Shown here: positions 24,746-33,385 of the stretch, piece by piece
How the letters are laid out: each line of letters begins with the position of its first letter
Position numbering within the stretch: position 1 is the first letter of the stretch
From: Nitrososphaerota archaeon
GTDB lineage: Archaea; Thermoproteota; Nitrososphaeria; Nitrososphaerales; Gagatemarchaeaceae
Direction: 5' to 3'
NCBI GenBank assembly: GCA_029785825.1
Contig: JAFLYY010000001.1
Span: 1,581,374-1,645,373, forward strand
DNA: 64,000 bases
The notes under the pieces: generated by a model
What the model was told of the DNA's origin: nothing
The model's input: the letters and a program-made list of their open reading frames with translations, nothing else
The model's database searches: none
Made by a program: the position numbers and the translations under genes

Positions 24746-25660
24746 GTGGAGAGCCACAGGGTCGGAAGAGACAAGGTCCACTATCTCTGGAGCCGAGATC
24801 ACAGACCGGTCCTCCGGATTGTCCCCGGGGATGAGGTCGCCTTCGAGATAAACGACGTCAGCTCCTGGCAGGTGACCAGGGACTCCGTCGCCGAAAGACC
24901 AAGGTTCGACCAGTCCAAGCTCTATCCCCTGTCAGGACCAGTGCACGTCGAGGGGGCTGAGCCCGGGGACACCCTCCTGGTGGACGTTCTTGGGGTAGAG
25001 AACGACGACTTTGGGTGGTCCATCATACTTCCCGGGGAAGGACTCCTCGAGGAGTTCCAGGAACCGTACCTGTACAAATGGAATCTCGTCCGGAAAGACT
25101 ATGCCCTCTTCGAGAAAGGGATCAAGGTCCCCCTGCGTCCTTTCTGTGGCGTGATGGGGGTGGCACCCCCGGAGCATGGCGCCTGGGCCGTGATGCCTCC
25201 AGGAAAACATGGTGGGAATTTGGACATCAAACACCTTACAACAGGGAGCAGGCTGGAGCTCCCTGTCTGGGTGGACGGGGCGCTTTTCTCCACTGGGGAC
25301 CTGCACGCAGCCATGGGAGATGGCGAGGTCTGCGTGAGTGCCATCGAATCCGCCGGGAGAGCCAGGTTCAGGTTCGGCTTGGCGAAGGAAACCGGACTGC
25401 GGTGGCCGAGGTACTATTCAAAGGGGGAGCAGCAGTCGAAGAGAGGGTACTATGTGACCACCGGCATCGGCCCTGACCTCATGACGGCCTCCAAGTCTGC
25501 CGTCCGAGGAATGATTGACCATCTAATTGGGGCCTATGACATTAGGCGGGAAGAGGCGTATATCCTCTGCAGCGTCGCGGCAGACCTCAAGATACACGAG
25601 GTGGTAGACGCCCCCAACTGGGTCGTAGGTGCCTCCATCCCGCTGGACATCTTCCCCTGA
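24746..25660 (+). CDS. Acetamidase/formamidase family protein
   Basis: The 304-residue protein matches the FmdA/AmdA family that hydrolyses formamide, acetamide or related short amides to ammonia and an acid. Family landmarks are DVLGVENDDFGWSII, the CGVMGVAPPEHG loop, the glycine-rich GGNLDIKHLTTGSRLELPVWVDGALFSTGDLHAAMGDGE split across residues about 155-195, and PNWVVGASIPLDIF at the end. It may release ammonium as a nitrogen source, an inference from family activity. GTG at 24746 fits the family start; it is divergent from priS. Confidence 0.92.
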   Translation: MESHRVGRDKVHYLWSRDHRPVLRIVPGDEVAFEINDVSSWQVTRDSVAERPRFDQSKLYPLSGPVHVEGAEPGDTLLVDVLGVENDDFGWSIILPGEGLLEEFQEPYLYKWNLVRKDYALFEKGIKVPLRPFCGVMGVAPPEHGAWAVMPPGKHGGNLDIKHLTTGSRLELPVWVDGALFSTGDLHAAMGDGEVCVSAIESAGRARFRFGLAKETGLRWPRYYSKGEQQSKRGYYVTTGIGPDLMTASKSAVRGMIDHLIGAYDIRREEAYILCSVAADLKIHEVVDAPNWVVGASIPLDIFP

Positions 25661-25744
25661 AGAGAAACTCATTCCCCTGTAGGGCCTTCGTGCCGTCACC
25701 CTACCCGGGCTGTTATATCGGGCGCGGGGCCCTTAGCGGTCGCC

Positions 25745-26332
25745 TTGAGGATCCCCCTTGAGTCGTACCTGAAGTATGGGGCCATGAAGGTGTACTCGCT
25801 GGTGGTCGGCCTTCCTTTCTCTCCTCTCGACTTCGACCTCGGTCGGCTCGCCCGGGGCGAGTGGAATGCGTCGGTGGACAGGTTCCGACTCTGGTATCTT
25901 CCTTCGGAGAGTGATGCTGAAAGCCCTCAGTGCTATCTGATGGTCCGCAAGCTCGATCCGCGGGATGGCGTACTGCTCTACTGTCATGCGGTGGTCAACC
26001 TGAGCGGGGACGGTTCATCGAACTTCGACCTCGGGATTATGAGCAATGATGAGGTGAGAGCCAATGCCATGCTCAGGTCGGTGCTAGGCGTCCCACCTTC
26101 CTATCATAGGAGGAAACATGTCCGGGTCATCGAAGATAGATGGAGGGGCGACAAAGCGACGGTTATGCGGTTCCTGGCCAACGTCCACTCTGCGTTGGCG
26201 AGCGGTAACCCAGACTTACGAGGGAAGGATCGTCCTCTGGAAATCCGGCCTTCTCCCGAGATGATGGGCGAGCTGAAGCGCGGTATGGCCGCCTGGTGGG
26301 GCCGGCCGGGCGATGGGGTTGGATACCCCTAA
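25745..26332 (+). CDS. Hypothetical protein
   Basis: The 195-residue soluble protein is not recognised. It has a mixed alpha/beta composition with basic stretches (YHRRKHVRVIEDRW) and a C-terminal amphipathic helix EMMGELKRGMAAWWG. It starts with TTG, 27 bases downstream of a TATA-like gttatatc at 25711-25718, which supports expression as a leaderless gene. The next gene encodes a secreted protein, but no link is evident. Confidence 0.6.
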   Translation: MRIPLESYLKYGAMKVYSLVVGLPFSPLDFDLGRLARGEWNASVDRFRLWYLPSESDAESPQCYLMVRKLDPRDGVLLYCHAVVNLSGDGSSNFDLGIMSNDEVRANAMLRSVLGVPPSYHRRKHVRVIEDRWRGDKATVMRFLANVHSALASGNPDLRGKDRPLEIRPSPEMMGELKRGMAAWWGRPGDGVGYP

Positions 26333-26349
26333 AAGACCGACCTCACTGC

Positions 26350-27891
26350 ATGAGCATCTTGACCGTGGGGGGGAGCCGATGCATCTCGCTTCTGCTCCTT
26401 CCCCTCCTCTTGCATGTCCCCGTCCTTGCCCCGCCAGTGCTACCATCAGGATTGACCGAGAGCCCGGTCATCCTTTCCTCCGGGTACTATGTCTACTTCC
26501 CCATAGATGCCTACATGAACGGGACCGTGGTCAGCTATTCTCTGACGAGCAACGCGAGCGTCACCACTGCCTTCTTGACGTCTACTCAGCTCGCTGAGTT
26601 CGGTTCCGGGCAGGTCTTCAGCTCCATGGCCTATCATAACGGCTCGAGCGACTCCCAGACTTTACAGGTCACCGCCGGCTCCTATGACATACTCGTCTAT
26701 GCGTATGACGACGGCGTCAACGCGACCCTGTCGCTGACGGTCTACCCCAACAACCCGTTGGGGCTCGGGCCCCTCGCTCCTCCAGAGCCATCGGGTATAG
26801 CGACTTACGGGATTGCGAACCAGTCGGGGACCGACACACCCTATGCAGTAGCCTCGACCGATGTGGTGGGGGTCGCTGTCGTATCCGCCCTGGATGCGTA
26901 CAACGCCACGGCCGGGTCCGTAGGAGCGAACCCGTCGGGAGCGACTTTGCAATTGAACTCGATGCTGGTCGTGGACGAACGGGGAGGCGGGAGCCAGGTC
27001 TACTGGTGCCAGAATACCCCAGACTTCGTTACTGCGACGTCACAGGTAGCTCTTGCCGACAATGTCTGGAACTCCAGCGTCAGCGGCTTTCTCTCGAATG
27101 AATCCGTCACATCGGAGGGAGGGGGCGGGTATGTGTCGGTACTCCAGCAGCAGGGAGCCACTGAATACTACTACGCCTATGAGAAATCCAACTATACTTA
27201 CTCGCTCCCACTAGCGATTGCGCTCTTCGTAAACGCGACTGCCGTTCCGGGGACCGGGGTCCTAGTGCAGTTTGGGGCGCAGATGAGTGGTGTGGTGAGG
27301 ACAGACTGGTTCGATAACGTCACGATTCACGACCCATCGGTCACCGACGCCTACTTCTTCACTGCCGGAAACTACACAACCCCAACCGGCACCTTCTACG
27401 ATACGGAGTTGGTCTTTGGGGGAGAGGGAGGAGGAGAGTCTACCATGTTCACCCGGTTGTCGGCGGGCCTCGGGCTGTACTATGCTAACGGCACCTCCAC
27501 ATACCTGAACGCGTTCCCATCGTATTTCAGCTTCGGCCAAGACACAGCCGAGTCCGCGGGGGACATCGCTGTTCAGTACCTGGGAGAAGGCAGGGCAGAG
27601 GTATCTGTGGGGACCCCCGATTATACCTACCTTGGGGCGGCTTCGGGGACGTTCTCCCTCCAGGCGGTGGAGGCGCTCCTCGCGTCTCCGGGGACCAATT
27701 CTACCGTGTTGTCGGAGTCGAGTTCTTCCACCGTAGGAAGTGGAATCCCCGAGTTCCCCTACCAACTCGCGGGCGTCGCGATATTCGCAGCCCTGGTTTC
27801 CCTCTCCTATCTCAGAGCCAGGAGGAAAATCATCTACTCGCCAAACGGCCTCCGGACTTCCAACCAGAAGGAGGTTCATCAAGGGACATGA
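26350..27891 (+). CDS. Secreted, sequon-rich surface protein with C-terminal EFP anchor
   Basis: The 513-residue protein has a cleavable-type signal peptide (about residues 8-32), a large extracellular beta-rich domain and a C-terminal tail. The tail consists of GIPEFPYQ, one transmembrane helix (LAGVAIFAALVSLSYL) and basic residues RARRK. At least a dozen N-X-S/T sequons (NGT, NAS, NGS, NAT, NYT and others) suggest heavy N-glycosylation, presumably by the AglB encoded at 43451-45886. The PEF-helix-Arg tail resembles archaeal PEF-CTERM sorting signals. The domain function is unknown. ATG at 26350 was chosen because it starts the signal peptide. Confidence 0.8.
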   Translation: MSILTVGGSRCISLLLLPLLLHVPVLAPPVLPSGLTESPVILSSGYYVYFPIDAYMNGTVVSYSLTSNASVTTAFLTSTQLAEFGSGQVFSSMAYHNGSSDSQTLQVTAGSYDILVYAYDDGVNATLSLTVYPNNPLGLGPLAPPEPSGIATYGIANQSGTDTPYAVASTDVVGVAVVSALDAYNATAGSVGANPSGATLQLNSMLVVDERGGGSQVYWCQNTPDFVTATSQVALADNVWNSSVSGFLSNESVTSEGGGGYVSVLQQQGATEYYYAYEKSNYTYSLPLAIALFVNATAVPGTGVLVQFGAQMSGVVRTDWFDNVTIHDPSVTDAYFFTAGNYTTPTGTFYDTELVFGGEGGGESTMFTRLSAGLGLYYANGTSTYLNAFPSYFSFGQDTAESAGDIAVQYLGEGRAEVSVGTPDYTYLGAASGTFSLQAVEALLASPGTNSTVLSESSSSTVGSGIPEFPYQLAGVAIFAALVSLSYLRARRKIIYSPNGLRTSNQKEVHQGT

Positions 27892-27967
27892 AGCCGTCGC
27901 GGTGGGGGTATCCGTGTCGTTGGCCATGGCCCTTGTTGCCCTGGCGCCTTGGGAGGAAGGGGCACGT

Positions 27968-28303
27968 CTACTTGGGTTCTTCTTCCTCGTAGACTGACTC
28001 GTACTTCTCTGTCTTGGGGACAATGCAGAGGAACTCTGCGTCCCCCTTCCCGGTGTTCCTGTACCAATGAAAGACCCCCTTTGGGATGAAGACCGAGTCC
28101 CCGGCCTTCACTTCGTGGACTTCGTTCCCAATCCCCACTTCGTATCTCCCCCTCAGGACGTACTGTTCGTGTTCGATGTCAGGGTGGTAATGCCTTGGGA
28201 TGCTCCCTCCGGACTCGATGGTGAACTTCCGCATCTCGAAGTTGGGGACCCCATCGCGCCGGTCTAGGAGCCATTCTATCTCCGTTTTCACCGCCTTCTG
28301 CAC
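27968..28303 (-). CDS. Cupin-domain protein
   Basis: The 111-residue protein is a single cupin barrel. Motif 1 is seen as GGSIPRHYHPDIEHEQYVLRG, with three histidines and a glutamate positioned to hold a metal. Motif 2 is GDSVFIPKGVFHWYRNTG. It may be a small dioxygenase, isomerase or sensor; substrate is unknown. A TATA-like gttaaacc (rc, 28329-28336) lies about 28 bases before the start. The acidic C-terminal tail EEEEPK is unusual but not informative. Confidence 0.9.
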   Translation of the reverse strand: MQKAVKTEIEWLLDRRDGVPNFEMRKFTIESGGSIPRHYHPDIEHEQYVLRGRYEVGIGNEVHEVKAGDSVFIPKGVFHWYRNTGKGDAEFLCIVPKTEKYESVYEEEEPK

Positions 28304-28606
28304 CTTCTCTGGCCTGACGGTCCCCGCTGGTTTAACAGTCGTGGTTCTTCTGAGTCACATCCTGATTTTTTAACGTGCCGTCGTACGCCTGTGACAGTAA
28401 AGCTTGAGACGCGACTACGACAAACGGGTCCTCTGTGACCCTGAGTCGTCGACCCGGGGGCGGACCGAGGCCGGGCTTTGGAAGATCGGTGTCACTCCGC
28501 TCCTTTCCTGGCTCTCTGGGGGATTCACACCCGCGACCTCGAAGCCAGTGGGGGTGAAGGCCTCTCCACTCGGCAAGGATGACCTGTCTGGTTGAAGAGA
28601 GGTCGG
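28304..28606. other. Intergenic region with a decayed tRNA-like segment
   Basis: On the minus strand, 28515-28580 resembles part of a tRNA: a D-arm-like GCCGAGTGGAGAGGC, then a variable-region-like AGGTC and a T-arm-like GCGGG-TGTGAAT-CCCCC. The universal TTC of the T loop is lost, the anticodon stem does not pair and the acceptor ends do not match. It is either coincidence or a tRNA remnant. Nothing else is seen. Confidence 0.3.
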
Positions 28607-28894
28607 CTAAGCAGTGCTAGCCGGGTCCTTCCGGTCCGTTCGTGCATCCGGGATTTTTTCTGGTCCCCTCACTACTGGGACAGGGGTGACGGGCCGCGTG
28701 ATGCCTCTCCGACGCCCAAGCACTGAAGGACTAACCAAGATTGTTAGGCTCGTGAACATAAGCCCGAGGACGGAAGCCAGGAACATAGCGACGTAAGCAG
28801 ACTGCGCCAGCAAGTTCGCAGATACTTCGCCGATTCCGACCGCTGACACGAAGAGTGTTGATATGAAGAGCACTGACCAGTGATAGGGGGTCAA
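28607..28894 (-). CDS. Small membrane protein
   Basis: The 95-residue protein has two hydrophobic helices (about residues 8-22 and 30-53) followed by a basic, proline-rich cytoplasmic tail GRRRGITRPVTPVPVVRGP. No family is recognised. The positive tail predicts that both termini lie inside. The neighbours, a cupin and an amidohydrolase, give no functional hint. Confidence 0.6.
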   Translation of the reverse strand: MTPYHWSVLFISTLFVSAVGIGEVSANLLAQSAYVAMFLASVLGLMFTSLTILVSPSVLGRRRGITRPVTPVPVVRGPEKIPDARTDRKDPASTA

Positions 28895-29035
28895 GTTGCT
28901 TCCGCTAGTCCGATGAGTTGTAATGAGCCGGCCCCGAAGGTTGACCCTTCTCCGAGGGCGTTCATGACAAGGGAAAAATTGCTCCGCTGATAATAACTGA
29001 GATGGACCCGGAATCCATAGGCTATCGGTGACCCT

Positions 29036-30214
29036 CTAGAGGAACTTCCCTGCTTTCATCACCCTGACGACTGCCTCCGGGGACAGAGCTCGGATGTCCT
29101 TCAGGGGATTCCCCTTGACCAACACCAAGTCCGCCCGGTACCCTGGTTTGAGCACCCCCGCGTCCTCCAGCCCCATGCACTCGGCCGCCCTCGACGTTGC
29201 CGCCACCAGGGCTTCCCTGTTCCCAAGGAACTTCGCCTCCTCGGCGATTTCCTCGAAGTTCCGCCCGTGCGGTCTCGCCGCGTCCCCCACTATGTCAGAC
29301 CCCATCACGACCTTCACCCCCTTCTCCTTGGCGACCGTCATGTCGTCGGACAGGTGCCTTTTCACCATCTCGTTGTACTTGTTCTTGTAGGCGGGATTGG
29401 AGTAGGTCACCAGCGTAGGGACGTAGTAAGTCCCCTTCCTGCTCATCTCCGAGGCGAGTGCTTCCGTAAGCCCTAGCCCGTGCTCGATGGAATCGACCCC
29501 GCAGGCGACCGCCCTCTCTATCGCCTCCTCCCCGTAAGCGTGGGCCGCGACCTTGAGCCCAAGCCGCTTCGACTCGTCTACGATGGCGCGGGTCTCTTCT
29601 TCTGTGAAGTTCGGCTTGACTTTCACTCCGCGGGAGAAGGCTCCCGACGCATAGAACTTCACGACCTTCCCACCGTCCCTCGCCACCATCCTGACCGCCC
29701 TCCGGCACTCCCAGGGGCCGTCGCAGAAATATGAGTACGACGCGAGCTCCTGTGCCAGTTTCAGAGGAAAAGCAGGCGGGTCGTCGTCCCCTCCTGTCAG
29801 AGCCAGCGCCCTGGAGCAGGACACGACTTCAGGGCCCTCGATAGATCCCTCTGCCACCGCCTGCGCCAGATAGACCCCTCCCTTCGTTCCCAGATCGCGG
29901 ACGGCTGTAAAACCGGCATGCAGGAGCCTCTTTAGGTCTCCTGCCCCCCGGAGGACGGCGAGCGCGTCGGGGACCATCGCCCAGTCGTTGACCCCCTGGC
30001 CTTTGGAGGAGTAGAAGTGGACGTGGGCGTCCATCAGCCCCGGTATGATGGTGATGTCTTCTATCTCCATCTTCTTCGCACCTCTGGGCTCCTCCACCGA
30101 ACCCCTCTCTCCGAACTCGAGCACCACCCCTTTCTCTGTGTCTACCTTGACCTCGATGTGGGGATGGAGAACCTTCCCATCGAACGCCCTCCCCTTGATG
30201 ATGAGGATCGACAA
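29036..30214 (-). CDS. Amidohydrolase (imidazolonepropionase/prolidase-like)
   Basis: This is a metal-dependent hydrolase of the amidohydrolase superfamily, about 392 residues. The metal site is visible as HVHF after the first barrel strand, the Lys in VVKFYASGAF that is normally carboxylated, His in AAHAYGEEA, His in SIEHGLGL and Asp in MGSDIVG. The closest described relatives hydrolyse cyclic imides or Xaa-Pro dipeptides. TTG at 30214 fits the family start; in-frame ATG codons at 30253 and 30268 would add a cysteine-containing leader that looks non-native. The gene is monocistronic. Confidence 0.9.
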   Translation of the reverse strand: MSILIIKGRAFDGKVLHPHIEVKVDTEKGVVLEFGERGSVEEPRGAKKMEIEDITIIPGLMDAHVHFYSSKGQGVNDWAMVPDALAVLRGAGDLKRLLHAGFTAVRDLGTKGGVYLAQAVAEGSIEGPEVVSCSRALALTGGDDDPPAFPLKLAQELASYSYFCDGPWECRRAVRMVARDGGKVVKFYASGAFSRGVKVKPNFTEEETRAIVDESKRLGLKVAAHAYGEEAIERAVACGVDSIEHGLGLTEALASEMSRKGTYYVPTLVTYSNPAYKNKYNEMVKRHLSDDMTVAKEKGVKVVMGSDIVGDAARPHGRNFEEIAEEAKFLGNREALVAATSRAAECMGLEDAGVLKPGYRADLVLVKGNPLKDIRALSPEAVVRVMKAGKFL

Positions 30215-30510
30215 GCCCCGAAGGCCGCACCCGGCATGGGCACCCAATAACATCTGCGCCGGCATCATGCAGGACAGTCTGAGGCGTCAGACGCCCGGTT
30301 CGGCTTATGCCGGGCCACAACCCTTCTTCGCGCAAGACTTCTCAGCATAAATGCAGATCACGGCACGGTTCCTATCGATACCCATCTCTCGTACTTCTCG
30401 CGGCTGCTTGGCTCTCGACTGGCGGAAGCCGGTCAGGGACGCCCCAGAAGAACGAGAAGCGTTGAAGAGAAGACGATAAGACCAAAGGGCCCGCGCGTGC
30501 CCCTTCCTGT

Positions 30511-30831
30511 ATGCCCCCGCCAAGGGACAGGTGGATTGAAAACCGCCGCCACGTCAGGAACTACCCTCATCGCAGGTCGGTCCACATCCCGCGGTCGACC
30601 TTGAAATCGCTTCCGAGGGTCTGTGCGGCCTGCGGCCAATCAGACGAGGGGCAGTTGGTGGTAGACCACGTCAATAGAGACTCTCTCGACAACAGACGGC
30701 GGAACCTCCGGGTCCTTTGCCGGAGTTGCCATAGAGACAAGACGCCAGTTGATTCTCCATTCAGAGGGTTTGTCGAATACGACGCCCGGAGGGCTGACCA
30801 AGCGAAGCGCTCTTGCTTCGTACTGGGATGA
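30511..30831 (+). CDS. HNH endonuclease
   Basis: The 106-residue protein carries an HNH nuclease fold. A zinc knuckle pair is formed by Cys38/Cys41 and Cys70/Cys73, and the catalytic block is VVDHVNRD (His53), Asn65 in RRRNLRVLC and His74. The N-terminal 30 residues are very basic and likely bind DNA or RNA. No restriction methylase, phage or transposon gene is adjacent, so it may be a stand-alone homing-type or repair nuclease. A TATA-like cgataagacc lies about 30 bases upstream of the ATG. Confidence 0.85.
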   Translation: MPPPRDRWIENRRHVRNYPHRRSVHIPRSTLKSLPRVCAACGQSDEGQLVVDHVNRDSLDNRRRNLRVLCRSCHRDKTPVDSPFRGFVEYDARRADQAKRSCFVLG

Positions 30832-31020
30832 CCAGCGCGTGATAATCTTCAGGCATGTTTACTGGCCAGGTCGGCCGATGTCAGGCGTTACGGAGTGCCG
30901 GAACGTCATCTTTGGAGACTTGAGAGCTTGCCCTTCACCTTGCCTAGCGAGGCCGCGTCCCGGGCGGTGACCCCTCGCGTGACTGGGGGTGTGTAGTCGT
31001 TTCTCAATAGCAGCATGGCT

Positions 31021-31980
31021 CTAGTTGAACTCTCCGAGCCTCTTCATGACCGTCATCGCCCTGAGGGTAATCATCTTGCTCGAATGCCCGGGCCGCTCCA
31101 GAGAGAACGGAGTGTAGTGCTTCTCGTACTTGGACCGCCACCGGGGCCACCTCTCGTCGTGGAAGTCCGGATGCACCGCATCCAATGCCCACCTGCCATC
31201 CTCCCCCCGCTTCCGCTCCAGCCGTGATATCGCAGGCTTCATGCGGCGGTCGTCGCCATACCCCAGCGCCGTCATGAATTCGAGGCCAACGAGGACGTCA
31301 TAGTAATAGTGGTAGGGGAAATGGAACCGGAGCCATGGTTCGTAGCGGGATCCCTGCTTAGACAACCTCCTCTCCAAGAAGAATGCGGCCCCTCTCTCCA
31401 CGGCCGCCTTCATCCCTCTGCTCCACCTCTGTTTCGGGTACGCCGCGAAGGCGCTCATCCCCTCCCAGGCGTCGATGGTCCCGGTCTTCGATGGGAAGCA
31501 GTGCCATCCACCGTCTGGCTTTTGCCTCCTGACTAGGAGGTCGAGGGCGCTCCTCACCCTCGGGTCGTCGATGTAGCCGAACTTGATTAGGGCCCTTGCG
31601 GTGTTCCCTATCAGACAGTGCTCGCTCTCCTTCGCCCCCGGGGTGTCGAACCCTCCATCGTCCCTCGCGTACGTCTCCGCCCAGAGCGAGCAAGATTTCG
31701 CGACTCTCGGGTCGTCCCGCGTAACTCCCAAGTCAGACAGCGTCAGGAGCATCCAGTTGGTGGAGATGTACTTTGGGAGGTAGAGGTTGTTCTCATCTCC
31801 GAGCCAGCGGCCGTCAGGCCGCTGCTTAGAGAGTATCTCGGCCGCCCACCCCGCTTTCGTGGCCCTCGCCCTCGCCTCCTCGACGTCCTTCGAACTCGCC
31901 CCGTCTACCAAATCCCTCATCGCCAAGTATCGAACCGCCGGCTGGGACGGTTCGAGCAGCCAGTCCAATGCGTTCTTCAA
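31021..31980 (-). CDS. Squalene cyclase/prenyltransferase-like alpha-toroid protein
   Basis: The 319-residue protein has the alpha/alpha-barrel repeats of the prenyltransferase and squalene-oxidase repeat family. QW-like motifs appear as KQRPDGRWLGD, RDDGGFDTPG, RRQKPDGGWHCFPS and KRGEDGRWALD. The DxDD motif of squalene-hopene cyclases is absent and only one domain is present, so triterpene cyclisation is unlikely. It may bind or modify a polyprenyl or peptide substrate. It starts with TTG; a TATA-like cataaaacc (rc, about 32003-32011) is correctly spaced. Confidence 0.85.
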   Translation of the reverse strand: MKNALDWLLEPSQPAVRYLAMRDLVDGASSKDVEEARARATKAGWAAEILSKQRPDGRWLGDENNLYLPKYISTNWMLLTLSDLGVTRDDPRVAKSCSLWAETYARDDGGFDTPGAKESEHCLIGNTARALIKFGYIDDPRVRSALDLLVRRQKPDGGWHCFPSKTGTIDAWEGMSAFAAYPKQRWSRGMKAAVERGAAFFLERRLSKQGSRYEPWLRFHFPYHYYYDVLVGLEFMTALGYGDDRRMKPAISRLERKRGEDGRWALDAVHPDFHDERWPRWRSKYEKHYTPFSLERPGHSSKMITLRAMTVMKRLGEFN

Positions 31981-32065
31981 CGCGCGACATCGGCGAACGG
32001 GTTTTATGAATTGACCGATTGCGAAGTGGGAGCCTCGTGAGGTTCGCGGTGTCTCTGAAATCCTG

Positions 32066-32272
32066 TTAGTGAGCCCATCGATTCTCTCTGCCCGATGTCG
32101 GTCCGCCCGCCTCCTCCTTGAAGCCGGGGGGCCCGGAGACAGCAGCCAACATCGATAGTGCGAGGAAGATCACCCCCGCCGCCAGAAGGACCACAGCGGC
32201 GATGCGATTCTCAATCGCGACGACTGCCGTTATCAGGAACACGAGCCCGATTGAAAGAGAGTACTCCCTCAT
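32066..32272 (-). CDS. Small membrane protein
   Basis: The 68-residue protein contains two adjacent hydrophobic helices (about residues 6-20 and 23-45) and a short polar tail. No family is recognised. Hydrophobic composition and codon pattern support a genuine small membrane protein, but the evidence is limited. Confidence 0.45.
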   Translation of the reverse strand: MREYSLSIGLVFLITAVVAIENRIAAVVLLAAGVIFLALSMLAAVSGPPGFKEEAGGPTSGRENRWAH

Positions 32273-32561
32273 CCAGTTTGGAAACTTCGACCGACTTCGC
32301 CCTTCCAGCCTGTCGCGCGGTCCCCATATTGGCTTTCGTCAGTCAAGGCTCCGGCACGGACGAGTCAGGCTTAGCCATTTTGGGTTTAACCAGATGCCGG
32401 ACCTAGATGCGTTGTGCGTAAGAAGTGGCATAGCCGGCGCGATCGTCTTAGTCGGCGTCGTCATGGTCGAAGTAGACCTGCGCCGCTTCGGAGTCCAGCA
32501 CTAACGCGCTCGCGCCGGAGGAACAGAACTTCTTAATCGGTCGGGGGCGGTAGCCCCCTCG

Positions 32562-32981
32562 TTGCGCTTCGAGGTCTCGCTGGTCGTCCGAACATCCCGG
32601 AACAGGGCCTATGCCGCATACACCGACTTCGAAGCCATGCCGAAGTGGTCGAAGCAGATGAGAGCGGTGACGGTGACAAGGAATGAGGGAGGGCGGGTCA
32701 CCATAGGTATCACTATGGCGTCAGGCAAGCGGGCATCCAGGGACATACGACTCGTCACCCCTGCAAGGGTCGAGTCTGATGGGGAGACTAGGTTCACTTT
32801 GGCCAAAAGCACAGTGGAATTTGAAGAAACGACCGGGGGGACCAGGGTGACTGCTCTACTGGAGGTCAGATTCAAGGGGCACTGGGGGTGGATTTTGAAG
32901 ACCAGAGGGAAGATGGAGGCCGAGGCGTCGGCCATGGAAGAGTTGGAGGCGTTTGCCAAGTACGCAGAAAGCACCCTCTAA
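32562..32981 (+). CDS. SRPBCC/polyketide-cyclase-like protein
   Basis: The 139-residue protein has the START/Bet v1-like helix-grip order. A first strand FEVSLVVRTSRNRAYAAYTD is followed by EAMPKWSKQMRAVTV, a run of antiparallel strands and a long C-terminal helix with MEAEASAMEELEAFAKYAE. Such domains bind hydrophobic ligands or act as aromatase/cyclase modules. It starts with TTG and a TATA-like cttaatc lies 29 bases upstream. A second SRPBCC protein is encoded at 38506-38910. Confidence 0.85.
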   Translation: MRFEVSLVVRTSRNRAYAAYTDFEAMPKWSKQMRAVTVTRNEGGRVTIGITMASGKRASRDIRLVTPARVESDGETRFTLAKSTVEFEETTGGTRVTALLEVRFKGHWGWILKTRGKMEAEASAMEELEAFAKYAESTL

Positions 32982-33385
32982 CGTGCCCGTGGGTCGCTCA
33001 GGAAATGGTTTCAAAGAGCGGGCATATGCTTCGGGGCGACTGACTGCCGGACATCGGTAAAGCGACGTCGAGATGCCTGTGAAGGAACTGGCTGAGGGGC
33101 GCCGCTGGACGGGCGGTTACTTGGAAGGAGTCCTGGCCCCGAATCCGTGCTTGGAGTCGTGTAGGTTCAAGTCGGGTCGGACATGTAGCTTGGGTGGCGG
33201 AAATCAAGAGGAGCGAGACCGGCCAAGCCCTTCGCACGGGTGAAAGGCGTCGCCGAGGAGCAGAAAGGGGTCGGTGTTCTGGGCGTCACGAAAACTGATC
33301 TAGTAAACGGTTCTAGACTCGCCGACTTCTCCGGGTTCGACGGCTTCGGTGACGGATGGGCTTTGGCCAGCTCCCTCGGCGACCG
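32982..33385. other. Intergenic region without a recognised gene
   Basis: About 400 bases separate the SRPBCC gene and the end of the aminotransferase gene. A hairpin TGCCCG/CGGGCA (about 32982-33023) follows the SRPBCC stop and may be its terminator. A T-arm-like GTAGGTTCAAGTC near 33163 is not part of a foldable tRNA. No other feature was found. Confidence 0.35.

Noticed and set aside
27262-28023. 253-codon minus-strand frame opposite the secreted protein gene
   Set aside because: It overlaps the well-supported surface protein and cupin genes and its product is Arg/Gly-rich without domain features.
30472-30831. HNH gene as part of a mobile intron, IS element or restriction system
   Set aside because: No methylase, transposase, terminal repeats or interrupted host gene was seen nearby.
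32118-32504. Plus-strand open frame overlapping the small membrane protein at 32066-32272
   Set aside because: Amino-acid composition is atypical (Arg/Ser/Phe-rich, no hydrophobic core), whereas the opposite strand encodes a sensible membrane protein.
33155-33180. T-arm-like GTAGGTTCAAGTC
   Set aside because: The stem does not pair on the 3' side and no cloverleaf can be folded around it.
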